Shown: piece after piece, positions 1 to 12,539 of the stretch | How positions within the stretch are numbered: the first letter of the stretch is position 1 | Layout of the letters: each line of letters begins with the position of its first letter | Position numbers and translations under genes: made by a program | Notes under the pieces: generated by a model | What the model saw: the letters and a program-made list of their open reading frames with translations, nothing else | Told to the model about the DNA's origin: nothing | Databases searched by the model: none | DNA from: Styela clava | Lineage: Eukaryota; Chordata; Ascidiacea; Stolidobranchia; Styelidae | DNA: 64,000 bases | Assembly: GCF_964204865.1 (NCBI RefSeq) | Contig: NC_135261.1 | Span: forward strand, 11,532,001 to 11,596,000 | Reading direction: 5' to 3'

Positions 1-1170
1 AACTACTTGGACTTTTGATCTTTCAAGTTTAGAATAAAAAAGCTCCGTGGTTTTTGTTGCAACTGGGGATGCAATGTTACTAAATGTCGTTTAGGTAACA
101 TGCTTCCACTAGCCATTTTGCTACAAACAAGACATTGCGACTTTTCTTCGTCATTTTATCGATCGAATTTTAATTCTGAAATTTTGATGAGATTTGGATT
201 TCCTTGGATAAAGATTATCTTTTCTAGGTTAAAAAAGCGTTGCACACTCTCATCCCCATCGTATTTACGTGAAGCAGGCTTTCGTACCATGACCGTAATG
301 AGAGCAAAATATCGCTTTCGAGTGAATGTTAAAGGGAAATTCTTACGGCTTTCACAATTAACCCCATGGTTCAAAGACAATTGGGAAAAGAAGTACACCA
401 TCACATTAAATACGATTTTACTTACTTCCATTATGTTTTGTTTGTTTGTTTAAATAGAACCAGTTGCAAGAAAGGCATTAAGACGTTATTCATGGGGAGT
501 CGCAACTAGAGCATATTTTTTCGAGGGCGCCACAATACAAAGAAGTTTGAGAACCACTGGTGTATGGTATTTGTGATAAATCTTTATAATAAACAGCTGG
601 AAACCCAGATCATCCCGTGTTGTTATGCATATCAAAACCTCTGTCAGATTAAAAAAGAAATTAAATAGGTTCAAAGTTGACATCCAGTCTTAGCATTAAA
701 CTGATTAAGAGGTCACTTTGCTGCCAGTTCCTGTTTATTAAAACAGAGATATTTAGATTGTTCAAGGCCACAGATTTTTTAAATATGTTTTTGTGCAATG
801 GGGCTTGTCAATTTTTATTGCAAAGATGATCACTATGTTACGATATTCCTATGTTGAAAGATTTGAAAAAAAATTTTTCTTATTTTTATCAAAACTTCCC
901 GACCTCTTGTTGAACATTCCCAGCAACAATAATTAATGTTATTAGAATATTCAATAATAAACTATTCTACTTACCATACAAAGAAAGCAGCTAGACATCT
1001 AGAGGTTAATCTAGATTTAAAAATTGTGCGAAGAGTTTCGATTAATCCTGATGATCTTGTCATCATGTTATGAGTATGTGCCTTAAAGTAGAAGATATCA
1101 TGAAATTAAATATCAGTGCATTGAGTATCCTAAAATGCAATAATGAAGATTATTAACAGTATAACAATAC
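1..1170. other. Non-coding, probably SLC22 intron
   Basis: This stretch lies downstream of the last visible SLC22 exon, whose donor is at 1170/1169, so it is most likely intron sequence. The open frames here (for example 100-453 plus and 156-431 minus) overlap each other on opposite strands, have no splice context and resemble no family I know. About 670-1170 is copied in diverged form at 12540-12850, upstream of the decayed SLC22 exon. Confidence 0.5.
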
Positions 1171-4100
1171 CTTTCTCAATTCTGCAAAATCAATCTTTTT
1201 TTTGTTTGCTTCTGCCATTTTCTCCATTTCTTTTATCGCATCATTAGTCCGACCCACTGTCATTAGCCAACGTGGTGATTCGGGGAACAGCCTGCAAACG
1301 GTGTTAAACAGAATCGCTTTGTGAAATCTTGTTTTTCATTGGACACGAAATATACACATGTTTTTTTGTGTGCAATGGCGTCATCAAAATTAAAAATGCG
1401 CTCCTTGTGGATGATCCGCTCTCGCGTAAGTTCTAATGTGCGCAGCTGCGATACGATATCAGTGGGACTACTGTGGCATATTTCATACCCATATTTAGTA
1501 TTTTTCATCTAAAATATTGCTGTAACTGAATTTTATTCACGGGAACACGGTTTTTAATCCGCCAAGTATAACGGCTGTCTTGCGCTTTGATATCGCAAAA
1601 CCTTGCGACGCGAAAGTATATTGATACTGGTGGCGGTGACACTCTGTAGGTAGGCACCCCAAGTTATTGTAAAAGGTAAAGTATCCTATTTTAAATTAAT
1701 TAATATTACAGTTGTGAGTCGGATCCTTTAGCATTTCAATTCACGTTGGCACATTACGCATGAATCCTCATTGTCACATGAACTAATAAAGCTAGGGCAG
1801 CCATTACAAATAGGCTAGGGACCGGTACCAGAAGGTTACGATGGTTTACAATTTCAGCTTTGTCCAGGATATGATTTTGGGGCAAATTGTTGCTAAAATA
1901 TTTTGTTTTTGTTTTCGTGTCCATAAATTTGAGCATTGCCCGCTTGTTCTATTCCTATCATGACACTGACGAAATATTTCATGTTCCCTACTTCTACGCC
2001 ATAACATACGCAAATTTAATTTAAAATATATACTGACAATTTAAGATTTTACATAAGGCGGCAAAATCTGGCGTCTAGTCTGTATGTTTCCACGAGCATA
2101 GACTTGCTTGGCTACTTCCGTAACATTGACCAGTAATTAAGATGTGAATGGTGGCATAACAATTGAAGTCAGTGCAGTCGTTCAGAACCATTTTTCACTT
2201 AAAGACAGATTTTTCGCACGATTGTAAACATTACCTCGATTTCAAGATTTTACAAGCAATTTGTAAGTTTCAGGTATGTTTCTGAAATTTGAGTACAAAT
2301 CAAAAAATTTAATGATCTCTTTATTTTCCGAAGATTTTATAGCTGCAGTAATCAATAATTATTCTCTAAAGCAGGGGTGTCAAACTCACGGCCCGCGGGC
2401 CGCATGCGGCCCCAGTGAACTTCCAATGCGGCCCTCGAACGCTCAACAATAATTGTAATGTTTTGTAAGTTTTTTTTTTAAATGTAATACATTTTTCAAA
2501 CCTTTCAATGTGAAATTAATTTTTCACACAGAAAACGACAATTCACTGAAAGTAATTTTAAAAAAGGAATTTTTTTTTGTGTTTTCAATTTGACGCAATT
2601 ATAAATACACCCCACTCAAGCTAGCAAAAGAATGCTTAAAAAAAACACTTCAGAAATTGAATGAACCGCAAAGTACATGCAGAAGGTGGCATTTTTTTTA
2701 GAAAAATGGGAGTTGCAATATTTCTGTAATTCTCAAAATTTTTAAGCACTTTGTTTAATTCGTCACATATCCATCAGTACAATGAAAGAATAAAATATAA
2801 GTAGACATTATCAGAATAAGATCAGCAGTCAATATGACAAATTTAAAGATAAACTTCAAACATAAAATTTCCACGTGTTTGCATATTATTATAAATATAC
2901 AACTACCTAGTTACTAAAAATCAATATATCAATCATAGCTCAAGTGGTCATACACCACGTACTCATAGGAAATGTCGCGAAATGTACAGTGGGGAATGTC
3001 TGGTCCGAAAAGTCAGTCATTTGTTCGTTTATGAAATGATTCATCGAAAACTAGTTGTACTATAGTTGTATTACTGGAACAATGCCCTAAGTCTCAACGA
3101 TCCAGATTAACCTATAATCATGTGACATCGTTAGTTAGAGTTGGTACTGTAAAATCATTTCAGCCTAATATTAGTAAGCTGGTGGCACAAAGGAGATGCA
3201 CAATTCCCAAAATGCGATGCGGCCCTTGAAAACCCACGAGTTTGACATCCCCGCTCTAAAGTCAAAATAATTCAATTAAAATGCATGTAGATCTAAATCT
3301 ATGTCCAAAACTTTTAAATAGCAGGATTAAATAATATTTCGAAACAAAATGATGGTTGTGCATCACTCTGCAAAAACATTTTCAAAATAAGCATAACAGA
3401 TTTTTAAATGCTAAAGTGCAGAAAGACGTCTTCTGGAATCAAGGATCGTAAAAACATTGAGTTGTAATCTTCATTTGGTCAACACTTGAAAGAGTTAGAA
3501 TTCGAAAGTTATTATGGACGAGCCAGGTGGAAAATTAAACAATGCAGCGTTTCGTAAATTTGATTATTTAAATGAATAAAAAATATACCAGGTGAAAGTC
3601 ATACCAGTATCCCGGTAGATATAGCACGATGGCTATTGTCATAGATGCCCAGAAGTACGAACGCCAGTTTTGCGTGTAATATGAAATCAAAGGAACAAGG
3701 CCATATCCGATAGAAAATGCATACATTGTACCAACTGCCATAAAATTTCTTGATTTCACCGAAATAACTTCTGTTGCTAGAAAACATGAATGTCAAGAAT
3801 CATATAAAAGACTAAGAAAACGGGTAAGCACATAAAAAACTGAATTTTACCCAGCACAAAAGCAGCAACAAAGTTTATCAATCCAGTTACACCACTCAGA
3901 TAAACGACGACCAAATATAAGTAGTAGTCCCGTGACGCAGCCGTGAAGGCCATCGATCCAATCTGAGCGAAAGTCGCAATCAAGTACACTGGTCTTCTAC
4001 CATACCTTTTAATTGGACAATAAACCTATTTAATAAAATAAAACGGTTTCCGAGGCACCATGTGTAAATATTTTAAACACATAATCTTAATTCCGGAGTC

Positions 4101-5271
4101 GCTTCAATTTTACTAATTTTTAATTTACCTATCAGCAAGCATGCCAGCTATCGATCCGCATGCCATTCCAGATTGAAAGACCATTATCGCTAGAGGTCCT
4201 TTCCAGGTATTGCTGCAAACCATTTCAAACTAGAGAAAAAAATTCAGTATCAGCGCCATTAGAATGAAAATTATCATCAGAAAGATGTGAGCAGAAGGAA
4301 TTGATTGGGAGAATGGGAACAAAGTTTTAATATTATTCAAAGGAAATCATATGCGATACGGTAACTTACTGGTACCGTACCTGCTGTAGCTGTAAGTCTG
4401 ATATTCGAACGCGTAAATGAGTTAAAAAAAAGTGTTTTTATGAGTAAAAATTAATACAGCGAAATTCTGGATGAAATATCAGATCTCATAGGATTCATAG
4501 AAAATTTGGGAATAAATAAATAGCCTTCTAGCAAAAATATCAATCTCTACCCAGTGAAAATTTTAAAGCAATCGGTCTAACTCTAGTAGTTAAAGTGAAA
4601 CGCGATTTTTTCATAAAGATACAAAATAAAAAATAAAAAAAATATTAAAACGATCCATAGGTTCACTACGACTACGTGACCAATGAAATGAGAAGAAACC
4701 AAGCGGTTTTGTAAGGAACATAATTAGCACTTACGTCAGTTACTGCAGTATCATGATTGGGCAGTATATCAAATGTGTATCCATTTGTACATGATATAAT
4801 GTCTGCAGACGACTGATTAATGTGTATTGGAGGCAGTTCTGTAGAATATGATCCGTTATACATGTGACATTTACTTCTAACTAAATCTCCATAATCGTCA
4901 ACTTCCTTGGGTATATAATAGTCGAGAATTTTTTCACTGTCGTTCGAATTCTGCAAAAAAAAAGAATAAACTCATTTATGTAAGATCCCATAGCAAATTC
5001 TTGCTAGAGTTAATGAATATCTTATTAGTTTCATTTGTAGCTTTTTCTCGTTCTGTATGACGCACTAGATTGCATAAAGAGTACTTACGTTTTTCAATAT
5101 GCTTTCAATTTCAGGAGGTAATTTACAGCGGTGGTTTGGTTCAAAATGATTTACTGCAAAATGCAAAGTCGGAAAAGCATTTGGGACACAAGCAGTAAAC
5201 ACAATGGCATAAATCACAGTTTGGTAACGTCCCCACTTCAACAAATGTTTAAATTCTTCGTCAATATTCAT
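1171..5271 (-). CDS. SLC22-type organic ion transporter, 5' half (partial)
   Basis: Major facilitator superfamily carrier of organic ions or carnitine at the plasma membrane; the substrate cannot be told from sequence. Six exons join in phase: 5271-5089, 4950-4735, 4229-4129, 4005-3851, 3770-3605 and 1291-1171, all with GT-AG borders, giving 314 codons. The ATG at 5271 is chosen because the in-frame codon upstream is GTG and family proteins start just before a GRYQ-like stretch (WGRYQ here). Seen: PNHRC after TM1, a large extracellular loop with CTNGYTFD and N-glycosylation sequons, the ADRYGRRP loop signature (about residues 165-172), several hydrophobic segments, and the SLC22 signature PESPRWL (about 277-283). 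The last six or so membrane segments lie left of the window. The 2.3-kb intron between exons 5 and 6 carries a hAT MITE. The subfamily is not assignable. Confidence 0.9.
2372..3253. mobile_element. hAT-type non-autonomous element in SLC22 intron
   Basis: The ends are inverted repeats: CAGGGGTGTCAAACTC on the left and its near complement ending GACATCCCCG on the right. A perfect 8-bp direct repeat, CTCTAAAG, flanks the element at 2364-2371 and 3254-3261. An 8-bp target duplication with these ends is typical of hAT transposons. GC-rich sequence just inside both ends contrasts with an AT-rich core. I see no transposase frame, so it is a non-autonomous copy. Confidence 0.9.
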
Positions 5272-5348
5272 TTTCCTCACTGGTGTTTTATGTTATTGCC
5301 ACCTAAATACTTTAAAATAACACAACATAAATTCTATGTCAACTAGAC

Positions 5349-5540
5349 CAGTGGTTCTCAACCTTTTTTAGTTTGCGGACGGGTAACATTTTAAAATTAT
5401 TTTTGCGGACCGGTGAACTTTCAAAATCATCTCCAATCAAAAACAGGGAATTCAAATTAATGAGAAATCTGCTACTGTATTTTTGATATAATAGGGTACG
5501 CCAGCGGTTTCCAGAGGGGGCGCCATGGCAATTTGCTGAG
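5349..5540. mobile_element. hAT-like terminal fragments
   Basis: CAGTGGTTCTCAACCTTTTT at 5349, followed by GC-rich 'gcggaccgg' text, matches the start of a widespread hAT-type MITE class, also seen at 14251 and 43891. A second related start, CAGCGGTTTCCAGAGG, lies at about 5510 and resembles the complete small element at 32481-32604. I could not find matching right ends, so these are probably truncated copies just upstream of the SLC22 start codon. Confidence 0.45.
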
Positions 5541-5719
5541 TGTGCGTCGAAAATTAACAGAATTGTTTTAGACATAACTAATATAAGATTGAATATTTTA
5601 CATATTGCATTTGGGATTAATGTTTTGTTGTTTCTCATTTTTAATGCTGTGTATATAAATCAATTTCTACGTCATTTACTCTCTGTTACGAAGTGTCTCC
5701 CTGTATTGTTACCTTACTG

Positions 5720-6440
5720 TTACGTAACAATAGAGGTATAGACTACTTTTTGCAATTCGGAAGCTGCGGTTTCTTTATCTGCTGAACCAATTTTAGCGAG
5801 AAGGAGTAATTTTTTTGAGTATTTCAAAGGGAAATTAGACAGAGATGAAGAAGAAGAGTTGGCTTTGTCTTCACTTTTCAGGCCTACATGTATACAAACT
5901 TTGAACAGCATAAAGTACACTTTGAAATAGTCCTGGTGCACAAAACCACACCAGTTATTGCTTGAGCATGGGGAACATGCAATACATGCAAATGAAAAAT
6001 ATGAATATTGCACTAATGCACTATCAATTTCACGAGAAATACTTCCATGGGAATTGTCGGCTATCGGGGCGGTTAAATCTGTCAGGTCAAAAGGAGTATC
6101 CCTTGGTACAATTCCGTAAGCCAATATGATGGGGGGAATGACAGTCGAAGCATGTACGGCAGTATTGTAAGCATAACATGTCTGTAACAACGTTCTTTGT
6201 CATCTTTCTGTACATCTGTTACCCATTGGATAAAAAAAAGTCGTTTGGATTTTTTAACGCTATGTTCCTTACACACATCTTTAAAAATAAAACTTTTAAA
6301 ATTCGAACCTAAAGCAGAATGCAAAGTTTTCGGAGAAGTATGATTACAAATCCACTCAGATGCAAAAAAGCCAAGAAAGTTCGAAAGTGTTGAACAAAGT
6401 ATACAATAGCATACAGTTCTTGCTTGGTTGTGGACTAATT
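5720..6440 (-). pseudogene. gypsy RNase H / integrase remnant
   Basis: ELYAIVYFVQHFR (about 6420-6380) matches the RNase H E-x-x-A-x-V motif. It runs within about 50 bp into LHSALGSNF (about 6320), the integrase LHSDxGxxF motif with the catalytic Asp replaced by Ala. FFIQWVTDVQK then sits where YHPxxNGQVER is expected. The frame next changes to CYAYNTAVHASTVIPP (about 6180-6135), matching the integrase C-terminal region. The loss of Asp and the missing RNase H C-terminus show the element is dead. Confidence 0.7.
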
Positions 6441-6479
6441 TATCAGGGCTTTATTAAGAGCCTAATTACCATACGGAAT

Positions 6480-8932
6480 AATGCGCAATTCGCCATATTG
6501 TTTTTGACCTAAAACGGCTCCAATAGCTATGGTGAAGGAAATGTTAAAATGGGTGAGGAAGTAAATTTTTCCTTCAGCAAACGAAATGCCTCAATAGCTT
6601 CTTAAGACCATATACAAAAGGCTTCTAAATTCTTATAAGTTAGTTTGTACAATACATCAGCAATGTGTGAAAATGATTTAACAAAACGTTTATAAAACGT
6701 CAAAAATCCTAAAAATGATTTCAACTCAGTAACATTCTTCAATGCAGGGCAATTTTTTACCGCAAAAATTTTCCCAGCATCTGATGAAATGCCATCACTA
6801 CTAACATCATGACCAAGAAATTTTACCTTACTAACTCGTACACAAAAACTTTGATTTATCGGAATTGAGCTTCAATTCCGCGGCACGAATCCGCTCAAAA
6901 ACACGGCAAGTTCTAGACTTCAATTCAGTCAAACTTGAAGCATACACAGCTAGGTCATCTACGTAGCAAACACAAATTTTATACTCTAATCCTTTCAAAA
7001 TACGTCTCATTAGTTTAACATAAACGGTAGGGGCAGGTGTCAAATCAAATGGAAGTACATGAAATAGATAGGCTACTGCGAAGTAGATGTAACAAAACTT
7101 GTCTTGTATTTATCTTTCTCAGCTATGGGAATTTGATAATATGCAGTGTAAAATCCAGACAACGAAAATATTTTACACCACCAAGTAGGCTTGCACGTAA
7201 TTGACAAAAATCAATTCCGTAATTACGGCCAAATCGATTACGTAATGACCCCGTAATTTTTCACACATTTAAACCTATCATAACAACCAATTTAATCCAC
7301 TTCTATTCCGAATGGGACATCGAAGTTTGGTTTGCATATTCCCGGCAGTACTACACGCCGGCGGTAGATGTTAAAGACAAATATCAAGGAGTGAATTCAA
7401 AATAATATCATCTGATTTTTATCTTTTGTATTAGCTTTGATTTTTTTATCCACTTTATCACCAAATTTTATGCGATCAATTTTATCATTACCAACACTGG
7501 TAATATATTTAAGAAACGATAGTTCACTTTTTTAAAATCGTATTAACGTATTAATACGACTTTCGTATTAAATAAAAATTCCGGGTTGCTAATTTATTAA
7601 TCAACTACAAGCGTATTCTCTCGTTTGATTATACTTTCGCTTACCCCGCGACGAAGACTTGTTATTTCACCGTTTTTTACAATATCCGACTTTACTACTC
7701 AGTTAGCATTTTATAATAATTATTGATGCCGACTTATTGACGATATTCCGAATTCCATGCTTCATTTTACATTAAATCATTTCGCGGCCTAAAAGTTATA
7801 ACATTATTTGTGATAAATTTAGATCAAATATTAATTATTTGCGCATTATTTAAAATACCGTACTTATATGACATGCCTTCTCCGAAAATACAAAGTTATA
7901 TCGCAAAACAATGCATTTTGTGACATTTATTTTGCACTCATGAAAATATTAATTTATTTTTCTAACTCAAGTCGACAATCCTATTTGCCAAGATTAACAC
8001 AAGTTTGGTCGAGGGCCGGTGGTATTCGAGTCGACGATAAATCAAAATAAGTTGCCGCATTTGGTAAAGACAGGTAATCATATTTGGCCGACATATTGCG
8101 AGGCATTGTGAAAAACATATTGAGCAATGCCAAGTCCGGACAGATATATAACGATAAAATCGGTAACAGAACATCAAGATTTTGTAATAGAAAATAGATC
8201 TCGCGCAGAATAAACACGGGAAATCCCGTCGTATTGTTGTTTCTCTGCCGTCTCAATCGCTTTACCGATGCCGAAAAGACTAAGTTGCGTTGGTTCATTA
8301 CGCAATTTCTCTTCCGTCTTTATATTGCTGCTTGATAAGCGACATTAATTATCACGGCATTTACAAATAGACCATGTTTTATAAGTTGATCTCTTACATT
8401 CTTTAGTCATTTCATCCGAAGAAGTTGAAACCAGGTGTGTTGACGTCCATCAGTCTCAACACAATTCTATTCCTTATCTACGGTTAATATGTACATTGGC
8501 CATGCTAGATAAGTTGATAATAGGGTAGTAAATGACGCGGTATGCCTTCCCCATCTGCATAACAAGAGAGAGAAAAACGGCTGCGAATACCGGAACTCTA
8601 ACTTCCTTTACTTAAACTTTAATTTTTTACCATCGACGGAATTGACTGCTCTGAAGAGAGCTCGTTTCAATCGCGAAAGCGCTCGACCAATAATTACGAC
8701 TTTACGTAATTCGTAACTTCGCTTCCGTAACTCGAAATTATTCCGTAATTCCGTAAATCCGTAAATTACGTGCAAGCCTACCACCAAGGGCATCTAAAAC
8801 ATCATTAATTCTAGGTATGGATGTATTTTGCTTTACTGTAACTTCTTTTAAAAATCTGTGTTCACAGCAAATTCTCGAAGACCCATTTGTCTTACTTACG
8901 GGTACAAATAGGGCATGAAAATGGACTTTCAT
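6480..8932 (-). pseudogene. gypsy reverse transcriptase, split by a transposon
   Basis: The upstream part (8932-8781) reads FVPVSKTNGSSRICCEHR and then LKEVTVKQN, matching the P-K-x-G-S-x-R and L-N-x-x-T motifs of gypsy RT. After the hAT insertion (7186-8780), RT resumes with EKDKYKTSF, the catalytic YVDD box at 6965-6954, and LGHDVSSDGI and SFLGFLTFYKRF typical of the RT/RNase H junction. At least one frameshift lies near 7120. The catalytic aspartates of YVDD are present, but the frame is not continuous. Confidence 0.8.
7186..8780. mobile_element. hAT-type element inserted in gypsy RT
   Basis: The terminal inverted repeat TAGGCTTGCACGTAATT is at 7186 and its complement ends at 8780. A perfect 8-bp target duplication, CCACCAAG, lies at 7178-7185 and 8781-8788. 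Removing the element rejoins the RT sequence at the conserved LGG. Sub-terminal sequence is made of repeated 'cgtaat' words in both arms. I see no transposase. About 7860-8030 is clearly related to the tandem repeats inside the 18.6-23.3 kb element. Confidence 0.9.
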
Positions 8933-9128
8933 ATTCTTGGATTATACTATTATCTAGCAATTCTTGTATTTGTCTTCTTATTTCTTTCCTAAAGCAAGCG
9001 GCTCACGCCTTGGGCTCACGCCGAAAATTTGTGAATTTTTACTTCAAACTAATCTCAAGTGGACTCTTTTTCGTGCTTTCGGTCACGTTAATATTACAAG
9101 GGTGACCTGCATTGTTTCCAACAAATAT

Positions 9129-9880
9129 TCAGTCATTGGGTGGAGCATTGAAAACCTCAGCCAAACATATTACAGGAGTAAATTCCCCAAGTGCTTGATT
9201 TTTATTAACATTCAATGAGAACGGTCCTGGGTTCAAAATACGAACCGGTATTTGGGTATCAATAGAATAATAAATCAAACTTCGAAGAGCCGAATCCTTT
9301 TTCTGCAAGCAAGGGAGGTCTATTTTCAAAGTAACCAAAAATACGGGTCGGTATAGTACCACTTGACTTATCAGAAGACACAGATTAAAAATCAGTCTCA
9401 GTAATATTATTGGTGCTTATATCTGTGTCATTATAGTCATTACCCATCAGACTTCCCATTAAGACGACAGTTTCAGAAGGTCCTATCACGACTTCATCAA
9501 TTGAAGACACTTTGTAAGTGCGTATTGGATTTGGGGTAGTTTCGCATGTAAAATAAACGCAGATCTGCCCAATCTTAAGACTGCAGTCATTGTAATCAAT
9601 AATTTGGGAATAAGTAGTAAAGAAATCGTTTCCTAACAGTATCTTATCGACATTAACTTTAATGTCTTCTGCTACAAAAAACACGTATTTTAGGTCTACC
9701 CGAAATATAAATAGGTTCTCCTCTATAACATTCAAACCTCCGATTAACAGATTCTATGTCGTGACTTCTGCTAGCTTTTTTTCCACAGGGAGGATGAAAT
9801 GAAAGAGGCACCAGCACCACAGTCTATAATAATGTTTGCATACAAATTATCTCCGATCAAAATGTCGGTATAAGTGTACA
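9129..9880 (-). pseudogene. gypsy aspartic protease and linker remnant
   Basis: Around 9835-9800 the minus strand reads IIIDCGAGASFIS, which aligns with the D-T/S-G-A active-site loop of retroelement proteases, with Cys in place of the usual Thr or Ser. Further on, ILLGNDFF (about 9645-9620) matches the conserved C-terminal part of the fold. The next open segment (9362-9129) contains IPVRILNPG and LGEFTPV, which match the hinge between protease and RT in gypsy elements. A frame change separates the pieces. Confidence 0.65.
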
Positions 9881-10033
9881 AATTTTCCCGCATTCGGTAT
9901 AAACATTGGAAAGGGTGTTAGAGACTTTTTTTAGCATATTCTTCATATAGCTCATTTTAGTTAGTTAGTCGATATTTTTTCATTTACAGGCTGTTTAGCC
10001 TATTTGATTCAAGCTCTACATTCTAATCTATTT

Positions 10034-11385
10034 CTCGGGTTGGTGACTGGCCTTGTTCACCAACCCCTCCGTGTTTAACACAGAGTTAACATCGGATTTA
10101 GACTGTCTATCGTCTACCTGCTTGATATTACGATATTTACCCAGAGCTTTCTGCAAAGCAAAACGTATCTCGTCTGTATGGTTAGACTTCCCATAGTAAC
10201 TTCAACCACCAGAATAACAGGGTTTTTATGCGCCAGATAAGGTACTTCGGCCACGTCCACGGTTACAAGGGCCGCGACCACCACGGAGTTCATTTTGTTT
10301 TCTGCAATAATTTTGATGTCTGGGATCGCCATTACAACTACCGCTATATCTTAACTCTGAGCTCATCGCATTAACATGTGAGATTTGTGGTCAATTTGGA
10401 TCCACGCAAACAGCTGTATATTTGTCGGTCTCAACTGCTCGATCAGTTGAACACTTATTAACATACGCTCGTAAATGCTTAGCTATAGGTTCAGCCATTT
10501 AGAAATTCCTGAGCCCTGGGGTTTCTAAATTCATTCAAAAATTGCTGACATATTAAACGTTTTGTAGCTGGTGATTGTTCATAGGCCAAGTAAGTCTAAC
10601 AATCGAAATCTCGGGCATAAGTATTTAACACTCACCCACTAGCTGTAAACGATCTCTAAATTTCTTATCGGGGTTTCTTTCACCAGCCACACAGAAAAAC
10701 TGTATCAAGTATTGCAATATATTGAATATAACATCAGAATTATATCTATCTTGGAGCGAAATAAATTTTCAAATGGCCAATAATCTTTGCATCAATAAAG
10801 CTATATAATCAAATTACCTTTGCGTGGTTATCTTTAGCTCTGGTATGGGACGTACTTGATTTGAATCAAATTGCGAAATTGTTCAGGTCATCACCATCAT
10901 GAAAACTTTGATACTACGCTTACGCATTTTTGATGCTGAATGAGCTCTATCGTAAATTTCCTGTGGAATATCAGGACTAGGTCCCTCTATATAACCCGGT
11001 ACAAATTGTACAGAAATTTGTTGGATAAATTGATGTTAGGGTGGGCTGTTGGAACCCCTAGTAAAATGGGTTTTGCGCAGAAACCATAAGAAGTTACTAT
11101 GAAAATAAGAATAATAATTCTGACAATACATTTGATACGGAATATTTCCATAACATATATTTGGTTGTTGACTATTAGGATAAACAACACCAGCCAAGGA
11201 CGCCGGATTAACGGGTCTAGGAACGGTTGTAACAATTGTGGTATCGTTACTCCTAACACTTGGTGTTGTCATGCCAGACGCAAATCCAGAAAAGTAACAA
11301 AAACATTAGATATACTTGATACAAAAACTTCTGTCGCACTAGAAGTTGACGGAATATCTTCATCTTTTGATTGATTCGGTATTTT
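10034..11385 (-). pseudogene. gypsy gag remnant with damaged zinc knuckle
   Basis: The minus strand reads as a gag-like protein through several stop codons. Its N-terminal part, rich in Asn, Tyr and Pro, is open at 11272-11036. Its C-terminal part has a Gly/Arg-rich stretch (about 10290-10240) followed by CYSGG, then YYGKSNHTDEI. That resembles a CCHC zinc knuckle (C-x2-C-x4-H-x4-C) whose second and last cysteines have been lost. The frame ends at a stop near 10034, just ahead of the protease. Confidence 0.55.
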
Positions 11386-11390
11386 ACGCG

Positions 11391-12539
11391 GAATTTTTTT
11401 TTCACTGTGTCGATGCGGAGCGACAGGTATCCAAGTAGGGTACTCGAAATGTAAATGTACGTAGCCTATGTTGTTTTAATAATGTTCTGGAGCGATCTGT
11501 TGCGCAATTCCATACACCACAGCAGATATTATTAAAGTATTGTTCTGTCATTGTCCAGTTTGTCGTTTCTCAATCTAAATTAATTGGACTAATGTTCAAG
11601 TGTTCTGTAACCGAGTAGCCAAACGAAGTTTGATTTGATGATGCGAATTGTCCAAAACTCGGTTATTTTCGTCAAGTTGAGTTCTGATGTTGTGTCAGTA
11701 AAACCAGAAAACCTAATTATATAAAATGTATAAGAAGCTGCTTCGCTATATATAGTTTTCATTGTCTGACTCACAATTAGAATATAAATTTTTGCAATCA
11801 AAATTGATCGTGGATCATTTTGTTATTATGTTGTTGTTACCGCTTCTTCTTGTTGTTACCGTATGAAAAAATCGTTAACTATACTGAACCAATTGCTTTG
11901 AAATTTTCAGTGGTTAAAGATTATATTATTCGTTCGATGGCTATTACTATTATTTATTCCTAAATTTTTATATGAATCCGACGAGATCTGATATTTCATC
12001 CAAAGTTCCGCTGTATTATTACCTACTGCTTGCGGTCTCCGGTGTTCGCGTTAGGCTGGTGAATCATGGTTCATCATAGTAGAGAAGTCTTTTAGATTGA
12101 TTCAGATTTCCTATTTGTCTTTTCAGCGATCTAGAAAAAGAATTGTAAATGTAAGGGAGTGTAGAATCTTAGCAGAAAATCGTATTAAATTTGTGTGTGT
12201 TTTTAAGGGCACATTTTTATATGAAGATGCTAATGAAAGTAAAAACAATGAATATGATGACGTTGGATTTGGCAAACGACCTAGTTCCCAAAACAATATC
12301 ATTGTAGTTGAGATTGAGCTTCAGAAAGTCAGACCTGCGCCAATCACTTTGATTGTTGGAATTGATAACAAGAACCAAGGGTCATCCAAAAACGAACCTG
12401 GAGTTAAGCCCAATTGTTTTTTCGCAAGCCCGAATGCGGCGCAGTTCACCAAGAGTAACAGAAAAATAATTCGACGTTTGGGAAACCATAGTTTTTTTTC
12501 TTCTGCGAATTAAAAATAAAAGAGGAGGGGGGATGTTTG
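11391..12539. other. Between gypsy gag and SLC22 pseudogene
   Basis: 11391-11800 may be a decayed LTR and leader of the gypsy element, but no paired copy was found. 12097-12513 (plus) is an open frame of 138 codons that I do not recognise. Its antisense frame is also largely open, it has no clear splice sites, and it lies between two repeats, so it may be chance or transposon-derived. Confidence 0.3.

Larger units (their letters stand above)
5720..11390 (-). mobile_element. Decayed Ty3/gypsy LTR retrotransposon (gag-pol)
   Basis: Pieces of a gag-pol polyprotein occur in the canonical gypsy order on the minus strand, broken by stops and frameshifts: gag (about 11385-10030), aspartic protease (about 9880-9380), a protease-RT linker (about 9360-9130), reverse transcriptase (8932-8781, then 7177-6500), an RNase H fragment (about 6440-6350) and integrase (about 6330-6080). 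The element is not functional. RNase H runs almost directly into integrase, so a segment between them is deleted. I could not identify LTRs or a primer-binding site with confidence; AT-rich, promoter-like text at about 11450-11800 is the best candidate for a 5' LTR. A hAT-type element interrupts the RT. Confidence 0.85.

Noticed and set aside
100..453. 117-codon plus frame near the left edge
   Set aside because: The opposite strand is also open (156-431), the content is not protein-like, and the position is within an SLC22 intron.
12097..12513. 138-codon plus frame as a real gene
   Set aside because: It lies between a dead retrotransposon and a pseudogene, its antisense is also open, and no domain is recognisable; kept only as a note.
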